From Lenisia limosa (Eukaryota > Breviatea), in contig LPNZ01007683.1 in NCBI GenBank assembly GCA_001655205.1, positions 1-27,100 on the forward strand: 27,100 nucleotides of DNA. The letters run 5' to 3'. This document shows positions 23,201 through 27,044 of this stretch, in pieces. The notes beneath the pieces were generated by a model that had not been told where the DNA came from, did no database searches, and saw only the letters and a list, made by a program, of their open reading frames with translations. The stretch's first letter is position 1; every line of letters begins with the position of its first letter. Made by a program: the position numbers and the translations under genes.

Positions 23201-26200
23201 ATTCGACAGTTTACCGATGTTTGTCTACCCGAAGTGAAGTCCTTTGCATTAGATTCAAAGTTCAACATATCATTAACGGTTTTTTAAAAACAGAATTTCT
23301 CTTTGATATTATCCTGGTTATTTTTTGGACAGTAGTGCAACGCTATTATTCAAAATAAGGTGTTCAGGCCCCATACTTAAGACAACATGGGCAGAAGTGA
23401 TTTCTACAAAAGATTCCGACGTGACCTTAAACAGTCAAAAAGAATAAAGGATTGACAAAAAAAGAGGATCAAAAGTAGTGTCATGTGTAAGTAATTAATT
23501 TTGATAATGATTGAAAAATTCCAAGTGTTATACTTTCAATTCAAATTTCAGCAAAATGATATCCTGAAGCATTAATTGTACATGTCATTTATAATGAAGA
23601 ATAGAAATATGATAAGGTTGTATCTGGCCAACGCCGTCCACATTTATGCATATACGAAATATTAACTTTTGTGCACACAGTGAAAATCCAGAAACCCATC
23701 GAAAGTGGAAATCTATTACACCCACCGGGAGGTTATCGAGATGTCCGCTCTCCCGCTCAAATATGACTAGGGCGTCATCATCACCTATTGTAGTCAAATT
23801 GAGGAATACAAGAAAAAGTAAGTTGTCAAAGTTTAGAAAGAAAAACAAATGTTTCCAAATTGAGGAATGAAGAAATAAGTTGTAAAATTGCAGAATCAAA
23901 GACGTTGTAAAACTGTACAATGAAAGAAACTGAAGCAGAATAAAAAAGGCTCATTCCCAAGATTGGTTTTCAATGAGTCTAAAAAAGCCGAAGTGTTTAG
24001 ATGGAATTAAAAACTATCGAGCGAAGTGAATCCTTAGTTATGAGAAATAAAGCCAATAACAGGTGTAAAGGCAGGAAAAAAAAAATCCTTGTCCTACATG
24101 TGAGACCGGTGGAGTAGAGCCTGCAGTTTCGGGTGTAGAAGTTAGGGATCAACACGGGTTCCATTGTGAATTGCGGCATGACGAAGAACGATAAATCTGA
24201 TCCGTCAAAGCAAAACTAACTGGCAGGCACCCCCCCCCACAGTTTAACATATCTATCCACCCAGGTTTACATTTTTGCTGCTTTTTATATTTGGAATTTC
24301 AGAATATTCTGTTGGTGATGAGTAGTACCTTTATTTTAATTTTCTTGATTGAAACTACTTCGGTATGAAAAAGACCAGTAAAATATCGATGGTTTTTGTT
24401 TACCGATAAATGCAGTCTTTATTTTTAATCAAAGTGCAATTGGAACATCCTTCTTTTACCTCTCACCAGTCATAATAACAGCAACAGTAGTTGACTCGAA
24501 AACCGACTGCACCACATGCCCGGCTNNNNNNNNNNNNNNNNNNNNNNNNNNNNNNNNNNNNNNNNNNNNNNNNNNNNNNNNNNNNNNNNNNNNNNNNNNN
24601 NNNNNNNNNNNNNNNNNNNNNNNNNNNNNNNNNNNNNNNNGGACCCAGAGAATCTATTGAAAATCAAAATTTATGATGAAGATGCGCAGATATCAATGCG
24701 GATATGTGTGAAGATAGTTGTGTGATAGCAGTTGTATGGTGTAATTTTGTTGTAAGGTACCCCAATATGAGAAATAAAACAAGGTTGTATCTAGCCGAAG
24801 CCGTCCACACCGTATCCAAAGGACTATAGTATCATATTAATTCAATCATTTTCTTTATTGGTTTTTTTTTATATAATTAAGAATTTTGATATCAAATAAA
24901 AAAAGTGAAAAATAATCTAATAACTCTGACCCACCAGTGAAATCCAAAACGAAGTCGTTCGCAGTATAACTGTACGTGTACACCTTATTGCGGCCTAAAA
25001 CAGTCACAAAGTTATCCTTTGAAAATTGAATTTTAGTTTAACTAAATTACATTATTGCTAGAATACAAAACTTACACACAGTAAACCATGCAATAAACGA
25101 TGCTAAAATATAAGCACATGAGCCCCAATTGATAGATAACCGTTGAAGTCAACATAGCGATAATGGGGATCCTGAAATTGACTTATTTAATTCATACAAC
25201 AATAAAAGGAGAACTGGCAAAAAACACAGGAGCATACTGGCATCCGTGAAGAAGCTGCACTGTGCATTGGCAGCGTAGTAATTCGGTTTGGCAACACCGC
25301 TGATATAGGTCGTGCCATCAGCAGCTAAAAGGTCATAATTCAGTTTCAAAACAATCACACAATATGCACAAAACAATCACAATACAGTAAGATAAAATTA
25401 TGAGTCTAGGAGAGGGAATTATTCTGTTAACTCAACCACCCACTAGAGTACTTGTTGCTGTTGAAGAAGCAAGTCACTTTGTTCCCAGCATTGGCGTTCG
25501 GAAGGGCAATGTTCAACCTTGACGCTTCCGGGGTGAAGAGGGTACCTGAAGAAACCATTGTCTAAAAGGGTGAGTGATGTATCGAAGACACTGTTGTCTA
25601 AAAGGGTAACTGATGTATTTGAAGAGACTATTGTCTAAAAGGGAAGTGATGTATTTGAAGAGACGTGATGTATTTGAAGAGACTATTGTCTAAAAGGGTG
25701 AGTGATATAATTATTTGTTTTGTTGCGGAAGGAATGATCACTCTTCGAGGCTTCCAGTTTCAACTTCTGACAAATTAGCCCGACCAGATTCCTGCACGGG
25801 CTTCACTTATGGGAGGGAAAGAATTGGAAATTATCGATTTTTTTGGAACCGAAAGTGGAGCTCTAAATGCAACACGACATCACATCGATTCGGGATTCCC
25901 ATGGATCATTTTGGAAATTTGAAGTAAATTGTGGGATTCCCAAATAATATATGGGCTGTAGTGAAGAAGACCCCTCATACCGCCCATTCAGACTCCAGGA
26001 AATACGTATAGGTCTGGTCCTCGAGGAAAACGATGACGTCACCGGACGAGGATGAGGGATTGGTCACAACAATTCGTTCGATATTAGACCCCCAGATACT
26101 ACTTCCGTCAATCCAAGTGGGGACAGCGGAGAACACCTTGAAGTCCGTGGCTGGGGGGGGGGGGGGNNNNNNNNNNNNNNNNNNNNNNNNNNNNNNNNNN

Positions 26201-27044
26201 NNNNNNNNNNNNNNNNNNNNNNNNNNNNNNNNNNNNNNNNNNNNNNNNNNNNNNNGAACAAAATAAACGAGGGTTGAGAACAACACCAAAAAAAAACGGC
26301 AAGTTTTGAACTCACAGGCAGTTGTGCGAAGTAATGCAGGAAACATTGGAACGGCCCCTAAAACAGTGAGGAAATGGGCAGTCAAAATCGATTCTTATGT
26401 TAAGATGAGAAATAAAAAGAGGTAGAGAAATCCACCATCACGATTATCAGAGACATTGAAAAAAAATTTCAACAAGAGAAATAATATGATATACTATATT
26501 AGAAGTATAGGGAAACAAATAAATACACAAACAAATTACCATGCAAAATTTATCCTCCTTGGATTCTTATGAAGATAAAGATAAAAATAGGTAGAGCAGT
26601 CCACCATCACGATGACATTGGAAATTTATCCAAGAACTTCACTTTCGCTTCCAAAAAAGACTGAATTTTCGATAAATTCTCGATAAATATCGATATTTCA
26701 CACGGCTTTTGGACCGAAAATGAAGCTCTAATTCATCATCCTTGGATTCCAACATCATGAATATCAGTGCTTGCCTCCTTAGCATAATACATACAGCTAC
26801 ATACCACCTTGTTTTATTTCTCATTTCTACTTTGTACTTGAACTGCATTTCGGTTTTATTTCTCAGTTCTACATAATACAAGTACAATATATGATATCAT
26901 CTGCTCTTAGGGCTTCCCATGGTTCAAAAAGCCCACAAGTTCAGTCCTACAAACCGGTCATGTCAATAGTCATGCCGTGGGTGAGCCCGTAACTGGCCGT
27001 GATGGCGGCGGCGGAATAAGAGCTGATTGAAAGCATCATGTCAC
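2182..27044 (-). CDS. Giant multi-exon gene: cysteine-rich, IPT/TIG-like, multi-pass membrane protein (5' end outside window)
   Basis: Fifty-seven exons or exon fragments can be joined on the minus strand into about 1,500 residues. Nearly every junction obeys GT-AG with matching phase, which is strong evidence for one gene. Order from the N-terminal side: beta-rich repeats (27044-17072), an IPT/TIG-like module, cysteine-rich GCC2/GCC3-type modules (14092-9345), then a membrane region with conserved-looking motifs (HWPKEF, RPECG, LYVRFNPDYY, ASPYLSRSL). This architecture is known from large predicted surface proteins of oomycetes and other protists. The product is probably a plasma-membrane protein with a long extracellular part; ligand and signalling role are unknown. 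The start codon lies beyond 27100. Exons are lost or cut in gaps at 24526-24640, 20321-20413, 12684-12849, 11528-11647, 10407-10553, 9551-9598 and 8911-9043. One junction (12438/12264) and one linker (between 7395 and 6908) are unresolved. Details are in the partial entries. Confidence 0.9.
2222..2630 (-). other. Last intron, carrying a family-2 dispersed repeat
   Basis: This is the stretch between the candidate terminal exon and exon 56. Positions about 2421-2556 match copies at 11366-11479 and 13299-13428, with the landmarks GGCCGAAGCCGTCCACAC, ATTAATTCACC and TGTGCACACAGCT. I see no other coding signal in it. Confidence 0.6.
2631..2709 (-). CDS. Large gene, exon 56: last membrane helix
   Basis: Acceptor CGCCCACAG, one base completing AT|T, then SDTLATIALLTLLISTPFA and TVIAVYW, with donor TGG|GTGGCT. 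The frame could stay open further as VAGFCNYQ... into a dispersed repeat, ending at TAA 2522-2520. That read-through is probably not coding. A second donor at 2622-2621 (GG|GTTTTG) is also possible. Confidence 0.78.
3020..3086. repeat. Dispersed repeat pair, copy 1
   Basis: Shares GTTTCAAGAGA, CTTT and CTGCAAA with flanking ATGAT with the copy at about 18224-18300. It ends at the splice donor of exon 55. Confidence 0.55.
3087..3187 (-). CDS. Large gene, exon 55: membrane helix
   Basis: Acceptor TCCAAG, then VMLLTTVLVLSIAATLVASP and YLSRSLTILDAAL, leaving with two bases (AT|GTGTAG). The entry is phase 0, matching the exon at 4113. It holds one long helix followed by a P-Y motif, normal for this membrane region. 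A copy of a dispersed repeat (about 3020-3086) ends at its donor. Confidence 0.84.
3253..3818. mobile_element. Non-autonomous element with 59-bp perfect terminal inverted repeats
   Basis: The left end (3253-3311) and the reverse complement of the right end (3760-3818) are identical over 59 bp, starting TCAAAGCTCCGGACATC. Each end contains three CCGGAC subrepeats. The 566-bp body has a 10-N gap and no transposase-like frame. It sits in the large gene's intron 3188-4112; removing it would leave a normal-sized intron of about 360 bp. No clear target-site duplication is visible. Confidence 0.8.
3838..3893. repeat. TATG/TACA microsatellite
   Basis: A run of ATGTATGTATGTATG flanked by palindromic TATATACATA tracts, next to the 566-bp inverted-repeat element. 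Confidence 0.7.
4113..4593 (-). CDS. Large gene, exons 53-54: conserved-looking cytoplasmic/membrane segment
   Basis: Exons 4467-4593 and 4113-4167, joined by AG|G. The first reads AIYADQFLEIPTVPLPYPI then RTAFLYVRFNPDYYLWEVTL, and the second SLAIVCAMRVFSSDPNVQ. The L-Y-x-x-F-x-P-x-Y-Y-x-W-E signature followed by a leucine-rich helix is characteristic of the C-terminal membrane region of GCC2/GCC3 membrane proteins in protists. This shows that the gene continues well beyond 7395. Both exons are clearly biased toward coding composition compared with their surroundings. The donor of the second exon sits at the edge of the gap at 4047-4108. Confidence 0.85.
4273..4356. repeat. Palindromic intronic element, family 1
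   Basis: Arms AGGCTTCACTTCGGTTC and GAACCGAAGTGAAGCC, with internal GATAAATCTTCGAAAA. It lies in the intron 4168-4466. Confidence 0.85.
4866..4922. repeat. Two-copy tandem repeat
   Basis: Two copies of about 25 bp with core AATCAGCAGCTTGATGG, separated by 7 bp. Confidence 0.7.
5233..6558 (+). pseudogene. Unrecognised, broken coding-like block inside an intron of the large gene
   Basis: Plus-strand frames with coding-like composition run against the host gene. They are 5233-5448 (72 codons, no ATG: NIGNVRFVLNNLHRLLPF, YKIRIIFASIFPETV), an ATG frame at 5617 (MDELRHYEQNLTASVPAQFW), a stretch after an acceptor near 5765 (DGLPHAHMNRTTHAGVATYL, KLWVEIIL) with donor GTAAGT, and about 6200-6558 (TELQTGLPIGSLEDESAIV, KVFTSALGSFGNLFNL). 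The last is interrupted by TAA (6413-6415) and then continues LQLAAEFTAIESDCDKELL. Around 6000-6190 two frames compete. I recognise no domain. It could be a decayed nested gene or a remnant of an inserted element. Confidence 0.4.
6866..6908 (-). CDS. Large gene, exon 52: short membrane-segment exon
   Basis: Acceptor ATTTTCAG, then 43 bp reading IFAAFLGLPRVLGA, and donor G|GTTTTG. The G-x-P in a hydrophobic context matches the helix that usually precedes the L-Y-x-x-F segment in this family. The split codon G|GG joins it directly to the exon at 4467-4593. The link back to 7395 is unresolved. That exon carries one base while this one starts in phase 0, so one or more small exons are missing between 6909 and 7394. 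Candidates there include 7192-7207 with 7140-7152. Confidence 0.72.
7285..7362. repeat. 26-bp tandem repeat, three copies
   Basis: Unit GGGATAATTAATACGAAAAG plus AGAAAA, repeated three times with few differences in the intron after exon 51. It creates the hydrophobic read-through tail seen if that exon is not spliced. Confidence 0.85.
7395..9108 (-). CDS. Large gene, exons 46-51: start of the membrane region
   Basis: Exons: 9044-9108 (runs into gap 8911-9043), 8589-8681, 8414-8458, 7996-8122, 7717-7766, 7395-7461. Hydrophobic segments read IILVSVVALLIFATSW (first helix), LPLALVVAVIAGLVMITV (second) and STLLITVVAFFGQALNTL (third). Between the first two lies VHWPKEFQDALQALSLINF then YTRPECGLGGLNYQN, a linker (W-P, then N-F, then P-E-C) found in other members of this membrane-protein type. 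The third helix is followed by YLDCSEEDDGSMRLVNG. The junction 7996/7766 uses donor A|GTTAAC with an acceptor after GGAGAG. Acceptors 3-5 bp upstream exist but do not match the phase, so this boundary is the least certain. Confidence 0.86.
7569..7667. repeat. Palindromic intronic element, family 1 (variant b)
   Basis: Arms GAGCTTCACTTTTGCTTCC and GGAACTGACAGTGAAGCTC, with internal GATAAATCTTCAATAAATAT. The outer bases differ from the main variant in a matched way on both arms. Confidence 0.8.
8217..8293. repeat. Palindromic intronic element, family 1
   Basis: Arms AGGGTTTCACTCTGGTCT and AAACTGAAGTGAAACCCT. The T/A change at the fourth base of each arm is matched between arms. Confidence 0.75.
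8703..8785. repeat. Decayed family-1 element
   Basis: The left arm AGGGCTTCACACTCTGG and the internal AAACTATTGAAATATTTCGA are recognisable; the right arm is eroded. It begins 22 bp beyond the exon ending at 8681. Confidence 0.55.
9345..9984 (-). CDS. Large gene, exons 43-45: last cysteine-rich modules before the membrane
   Basis: Exons: 9933-9984, 9599-9670 (3' part in gap 9551-9598), 9345-9441. Text: TPVAQEGFYASVSGN, VFIACPSGTSGCVGDSNC, GFICGKCESGFYRLDDEC, FECSGVSDLAIYLY. The last of these is the closing module typical of this family, with G-F-x-C-G-x-C-x-x-G-F-Y-x(6)-C-x-x-C directly before the first membrane helix. Junctions G|CA (9933 to 9670) and A|TT (9345 to 9108) close in frame. Confidence 0.88.
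9690..9890. repeat. Degenerate minisatellite (AAAAGATGGGTGA-like units)
   Basis: Five or six loosely spaced units of about 35-45 bp share AAAAGATG followed by a G/T-rich stretch and TTGTAC. They fill most of the intron 9671-9932. Confidence 0.6.
10265..12683 (-). CDS. Large gene, exons 36-42: cysteine-rich modules, several cut by gaps
   Basis: Exons: 12643-12683 (5' part in gap), 12438-12515, 12156-12264, 11648-11675 (3' part in gap), 11021-11122, 10554-10681 (runs into gap), 10265-10373. Text includes CTGCGGDLITDT, SECHCPVFQEVASGTTCQC, NDCSTGAVDVSGVCEMCQGE, GECLCNKGYT, DCSCIALASRVGNSTSECAC, TECIPCHSSTETLSS, CSCRCRAGYYLESFEA and ECTKCPDGAQCAGY. These continue the C-x-C / C-x-x-C pattern of GCC2/GCC3 or growth-factor-receptor modules. 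The junction 12438 to 12264 does not close: the first exon leaves two bases over, while the second is open only in phase 0. A tiny unseen exon or a base error is needed there. Confidence 0.85.
11366..11479. repeat. Dispersed repeat, family 2
   Basis: Contains GGCCGAAACCGTCCACACC, CATCACACTTAGAAGAGAT, TTAATTCACCCAATCATTTG and CTGTGCACACAGCT. The end is palindromic around TGTGCACA. Confidence 0.75.
11785..11868. repeat. Decayed family-1 element
   Basis: It keeps AGACTGAATTCTCGATAAAT, the internal ATCGATAAG and a partial right arm ending GGGAAGCC. Confidence 0.5.
12050..12145. repeat. Palindromic intronic element, family 1 (variant b)
   Basis: Arms AGGGCTTGCATTCGGTTCC and GGAACTGAAAGTGAAGCT, with internal CTCGATAAATCCTTGGTAAA. 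It ends ten bases before the exon at 12156. A half copy lies just left of it (11948-12004). Confidence 0.75.
12934..14092 (-). CDS. Large gene, exons 32-35: start of the cysteine-rich GCC2/GCC3-type region
   Basis: Exons: 14065-14092, 13832-13905, 13452-13545, 12934-13044. Junctions G|GT, phase 0 and G|GT. Text: QGEDCICLAG, then AYFDSTHNKCATCPAGTYS, KCETCPQRTTSPEGS, ACTCKPGFVDNMG, TCECPAGTQISTS, DTCVACPSNSTSVQGNDC. The repeated C-x-x-C-P-A-G-T-Y-S and C-x-C-x-P-G-F patterns are those of the ephrin-receptor-like GCC2/GCC3 family, small disulphide-bonded extracellular modules. The first exon is only 28 bp. I chose its acceptor (GTGAAG|CAA) because it alone keeps phase with the exon at 14607. 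CAG acceptors a few bases upstream would break the frame. Confidence 0.88.
13076..13175. repeat. Palindromic intronic element, family 1 (opposite orientation)
   Basis: Arms GCTTCACATCGGTTCGAAAA and TTTTCGAACCGAAGTGAAGC. The internal GACCGGTAAAAATATCGAT comes first, so this copy is inverted relative to most. Confidence 0.85.
13299..13428. repeat. Dispersed repeat, family 2
   Basis: Contains CTGGCCGAAGCCGTCTCACC, ATCACGCTTATTAGAAGT and CTGTACACACAGCTTTCTG. Clearly homologous to the copies at 2421-2556 and 11366-11479. Confidence 0.78.
14365..14535. repeat. Degenerate tandem repeat
   Basis: Three diverged units share AATGTGACA, GAGTGTTAATG and TATCATG, in the intron 14093-14606. Confidence 0.5.
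14607..16819 (-). CDS. Large gene, exons 25-31: IPT/TIG-like module and following beta-rich stretch
   Basis: Exons: 16749-16819, 16319-16355, 16150-16209, 15564-15652, 15226-15277, 14924-15036, 14607-14658. Junctions GC|G, phase 0, phase 0, AC|G, phase 0 and AG|A all close. Reading on from VTSVVPAY: VVLAGFEASIDVMGQNFI, then CYLDGIAQTLSV, then EFAYCHISATVEPGFYQ, then FSLTNDGSTFS. This is the normal IPT/TIG order: entry strand, G-x-N-F, a cysteine strand, then C-x(2)-A/P and N-x-x-x-FS. The fold occurs in extracellular parts of plexins, Met-type receptors and many protist surface proteins. A second stretch (ENFGVRIVRSLDLSLNST to ENFKFLGKQGLVHE) repeats the ENF motif. Confidence 0.88.
15781..15853. 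repeat. Palindromic element, family 1 (opposite orientation, short)
   Basis: Arms AGGGCTTCCCTAAGG and GGAAGGCCCT, with internal TATTGATATTTATCGAGG. A second, more decayed copy follows at about 15896-15987. Confidence 0.6.
17072..20117 (-). CDS. Large gene, exons 18-24: beta-rich domains leading into an IPT/TIG-like module
   Basis: Exons: 20026-20117, 19653-19713, 18941-19045, 18445-18513, 17957-18012, 17438-17575, 17072-17161. Junctions: phase 0, G|GT, G|GG, G|GA, then phase 0 three times. Stretches read LTVSPSTIIEGFGTTLTFTY, YTHVYGGVYKLAYQ, PLDAKLPNANEDVQLFLDF, NTVTLSTTHVSPG, NVSVAMPAPIQEENLRQ and EGTTAYLECGITNVYGGHDF. The exon at 17072-17161 ends LITPKVTSVVPAY, the opening strand of an IPT/TIG fold (pattern P-x-V-x-S-V-x-P). 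The block at 20117 (SPSTIIEGFGTTLTF) has a similar outline and may be a divergent relative. Confidence 0.86.
17211..17312. repeat. Decayed family-1 element
   Basis: Arms GGATTTCACTTCAGTT and GGGGAGGTGAAGATT, with internal CCCGATAAATCCTAGATAA. Confidence 0.6.
17637..17732. repeat. Palindromic intronic element, family 1 (opposite orientation)
   Basis: Left arm AGGGCTTCACTTTGTTT, right arm TCGTACTGAAGCCTT, with internal AACGGTAAAACATTGATAAT. Confidence 0.75.
17827..17925. repeat. Palindromic intronic element, family 1 (near-intact)
   Basis: Arms AGGGTTTCACTTCAGTTCG and CGAACCGAAGTGAAGCCCT, with internal GATAAATCCTCGAAAACTAT. It shares the intron 17576-17956 with the copy at 17637 and with a fragment of family 2. 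Confidence 0.88.
18224..18300. repeat. Dispersed repeat pair, copy 2
   Basis: CGGATCTCTATGATCCAAGT, then TTCAAGAGACACTTTACTGC and GTCTACAAAATCTCAT correspond to the copy at 3020-3086. Confidence 0.55.
18807..18902. repeat. Palindromic intronic element, family 1 (near-intact)
   Basis: Arms AGGGCTTCTCTTCAGTTTG and CGAACCAAAGTGAAGCCCT, with internal CATAAATCCTCAAAACTAT. It lies 38 bp from the donor of exon 20. Confidence 0.85.
19555..19643. repeat. Palindromic intronic element, family 1 (near-intact)
   Basis: Arms GGGCTTCACTTCGGTTCGAA and TTGAACCGAAGTGAAGCC. The right arm ends nine bases before exon 19 begins at 19653. Confidence 0.85.
19751..19903. repeat. Composite or nested family-1 element
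   Basis: Two internal TCGATAAATCCTCGATAAAT-like segments lie between arms GAGGCTTTGCTTCAATCCG and CACAGTGAAGCCTTT, as if one copy had inserted into or beside another. Confidence 0.55.
19935..20002. repeat. Short deletion derivative of family 1
   Basis: Both arms are nearly perfect (AGGGCTTCACTTCGGTTCG; CGAACCGAAGTGAAG), but the centre is cut to 68 bp in total, giving an almost uninterrupted hairpin. Confidence 0.85.
20414..20512. repeat. ATC/CAT-rich microsatellite
   Basis: A degenerate run of CATCAC, ATCATC and TATCAT triplets between the gap at 20321-20413 and exon 17. It is a likely cause of the assembly gap. Confidence 0.65.
20521..22401 (-). CDS. Large gene, exons 12-17: beta-rich ectodomain with sparse cysteines
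   Basis: Exons: 22320-22401, 21977-22072, 21681-21779, 21414-21481, 20941-21013, 20521-20627. Junctions G|CT, A|GC, G|AC, phase 0 and G|CT. Stretches read VSETITGITTATSFYIV, STSTTVVPGALKINTSL, PDIQNFFSSSYARL, NSDQYVAITTGALTSI, SPIVSLIGDSSRGIALA and SSGTHTAVPGQSVTDAG. Two exons (21977-22072 and 20521-20627) share a pattern of a cysteine, a Ser/Thr-rich turn and V-P-G, which may mark repeated modules. The last exon leaves in phase 0, but the next visible exon (20117) needs one carried base. An exon is therefore probably hidden in or beside the gap at 20321-20413. Confidence 0.84.
20678..20774. repeat. Palindromic intronic element, family 1 (near-intact)
   Basis: Arms AGGGCTTCACTTCGGTTC and GAACCGAAGTGAAGCCC, with internal CTCGATAAATCTTCGAAAAT. 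Confidence 0.88.
21025..21140. repeat. Dispersed repeat, family 3
   Basis: Landmarks AAAATCAACTCTGTTGGCTA, GCAACACACGAGAGTTGATA and CAAACAAAGTCCAGGCCGTC. Related copies are at 22420-22519 (cut by a gap) and 13547-13697, with a fragment at 15315-15368. Confidence 0.7.
21286..21379. repeat. Palindromic intronic element, family 1
   Basis: Arms GCTTCACTTCAGTTCGAAAA and TTTTCGAACCGAAGTAAAGC, with internal ATCGATAAATCCTTGAAAAC. Confidence 0.85.
21553..21668. repeat. Minisatellite of about 34-bp units
   Basis: Imperfect units share GATGAACTGAAT, AGAATTGCA and AAGAATAGCACGG. They end just before the donor of exon 14 (21681). Confidence 0.65.
22203..22275. repeat. Family-1 element lacking its right arm
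   Basis: Left arm AGGCTTCACTTCGGTTC and internal CTCGATAAACCCTCGAAATA end at TTTTATCGT. The right arm is absent. Confidence 0.7.
22714..24525 (-). CDS. Large gene, exons 7-11: beta-rich ectodomain
   Basis: Exons: 24467-24525 (5' part lost in the gap at 24526-24640), 24098-24196, 23726-23784, 23377-23425, 22714-22781. Junction codons G|AT, T|GT, phase 0 and A|GT keep the frame. Stretches read VFESTTVAVIMTG, LSFFVMPQFTMEPVLI, DDDALVIFERESGHLDNLP, VTSESFVEITSAHVVL and GDVHVLSDGSLVSSAGDF. Alternating hydrophobic and polar residues again suggest beta-sandwich domains facing outside the cell. Exon 23377-23425 is only 49 bp and exon 23726-23784 only 59 bp. Neither could be found as an open frame without the splice-phase argument. 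Confidence 0.82.
22840..22927. repeat. Palindromic intronic element, family 1
   Basis: Arms AGGTCTTCACTTCGGTTCG and GGAACCGAATTGAAGGCCT, with internal CTCGATAAATCTTCGAAAAC. A second, decayed copy is at 23158-23243 in the same intron. Confidence 0.8.
22950..23150. repeat. Degenerate GTTGTTGTAGGTTAAT repeat
   Basis: Several diverged units of GTTGTTGTAGGTTAATAATG then TTATCAA lie in the intron 22782-23376. Confidence 0.55.
23611..23682. repeat. Shortened family-2 repeat
   Basis: GATAAGGTTGTATCTGGCC is followed by CGCCGTCCACAT and, after a deletion of the middle, TTTTGTGCACACAG. Confidence 0.65.
24349..24440. repeat. Decayed family-1 element (opposite orientation)
   Basis: It keeps ACTTCGGTATGAAAAAGACC and AGTAAAATATCGATGG on the left, and GCAGTCTTTATTTTTAATC on the right. 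Confidence 0.5.
24766..24852. repeat. Family-2 repeat, left part
   Basis: ATGAGAAATAAAACAAGG, then TTGTATCTAGCCGAAGCC and GTCCACACC, then ATATTAATTCAATCATT. Further fragments are at 17782-17820, 18535-18582, 26403-26457 and 27069-27100 (cut by the window edge). Confidence 0.65.
24935..27044 (-). CDS. Large gene, exons 1-6 seen here: beta-rich ectodomain
   Basis: Exons (minus strand): 26955-27044, 26316-26357, 25981-26150, 25444-25561, 25238-25324, 24935-24994. Junction codons G|GG, T|CC, phase 0, A|CT and A|GC all close in frame. Readable stretches include MMLSISSYSAAAITASYG, WIDGSSIWGSNIERIVV, IVFLEDQTYTYFLESEW, LNIALPNANAGNKVTCFF and NKVYTYSYTANDFVLDF. The text is rich in Ser, Thr, Val and aromatic residues, with few cysteines and alternating hydrophobic residues, as in beta-sandwich extracellular domains. 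I recognise no named domain. Acceptors are mostly TTTTAG or CCCAG; donors vary (GTTTGT, GTGAGT, GTATGA, GTGGGT, GTATGC). The first exon begins mid-codon, so coding sequence continues beyond the window. Confidence 0.85.
25552..25711. repeat. Minisatellite carrying copies of a splice acceptor
   Basis: About four units of roughly 20-45 bp share CTATTGTCTAAAAGGG and TGATGTATTTGAAGAGA. The first unit includes the acceptor and first bases of exon 4 (CTTTTAG|ACAATGG on the minus strand). The later units repeat CTTTTAG|ACAATAG. Confidence 0.75.
26633..26730. repeat. Palindromic intronic element, family 1 (variant b)
   Basis: Arms GAACTTCACTTTCGCTTCC and GGACCGAAAATGAAGCTC, with internal TTCGATAAATTCTCGATAAA. 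A half copy lies at 26909-26930, and another half-like copy at 25798-25866. Confidence 0.8.

Noticed and set aside
25141-25171. Possible exon reading DPHYRYVDFNG after a TTTCAG acceptor
   Set aside because: It is open only in phase 0, but the preceding exon (25238) carries one base, and exons 25238 and 24935 join cleanly without it.
4273-26730. CRISPR-like array
   Set aside because: The repeats are irregularly spaced, individually palindromic and diverged, separated by exons of a eukaryotic gene; there are no uniform spacers.
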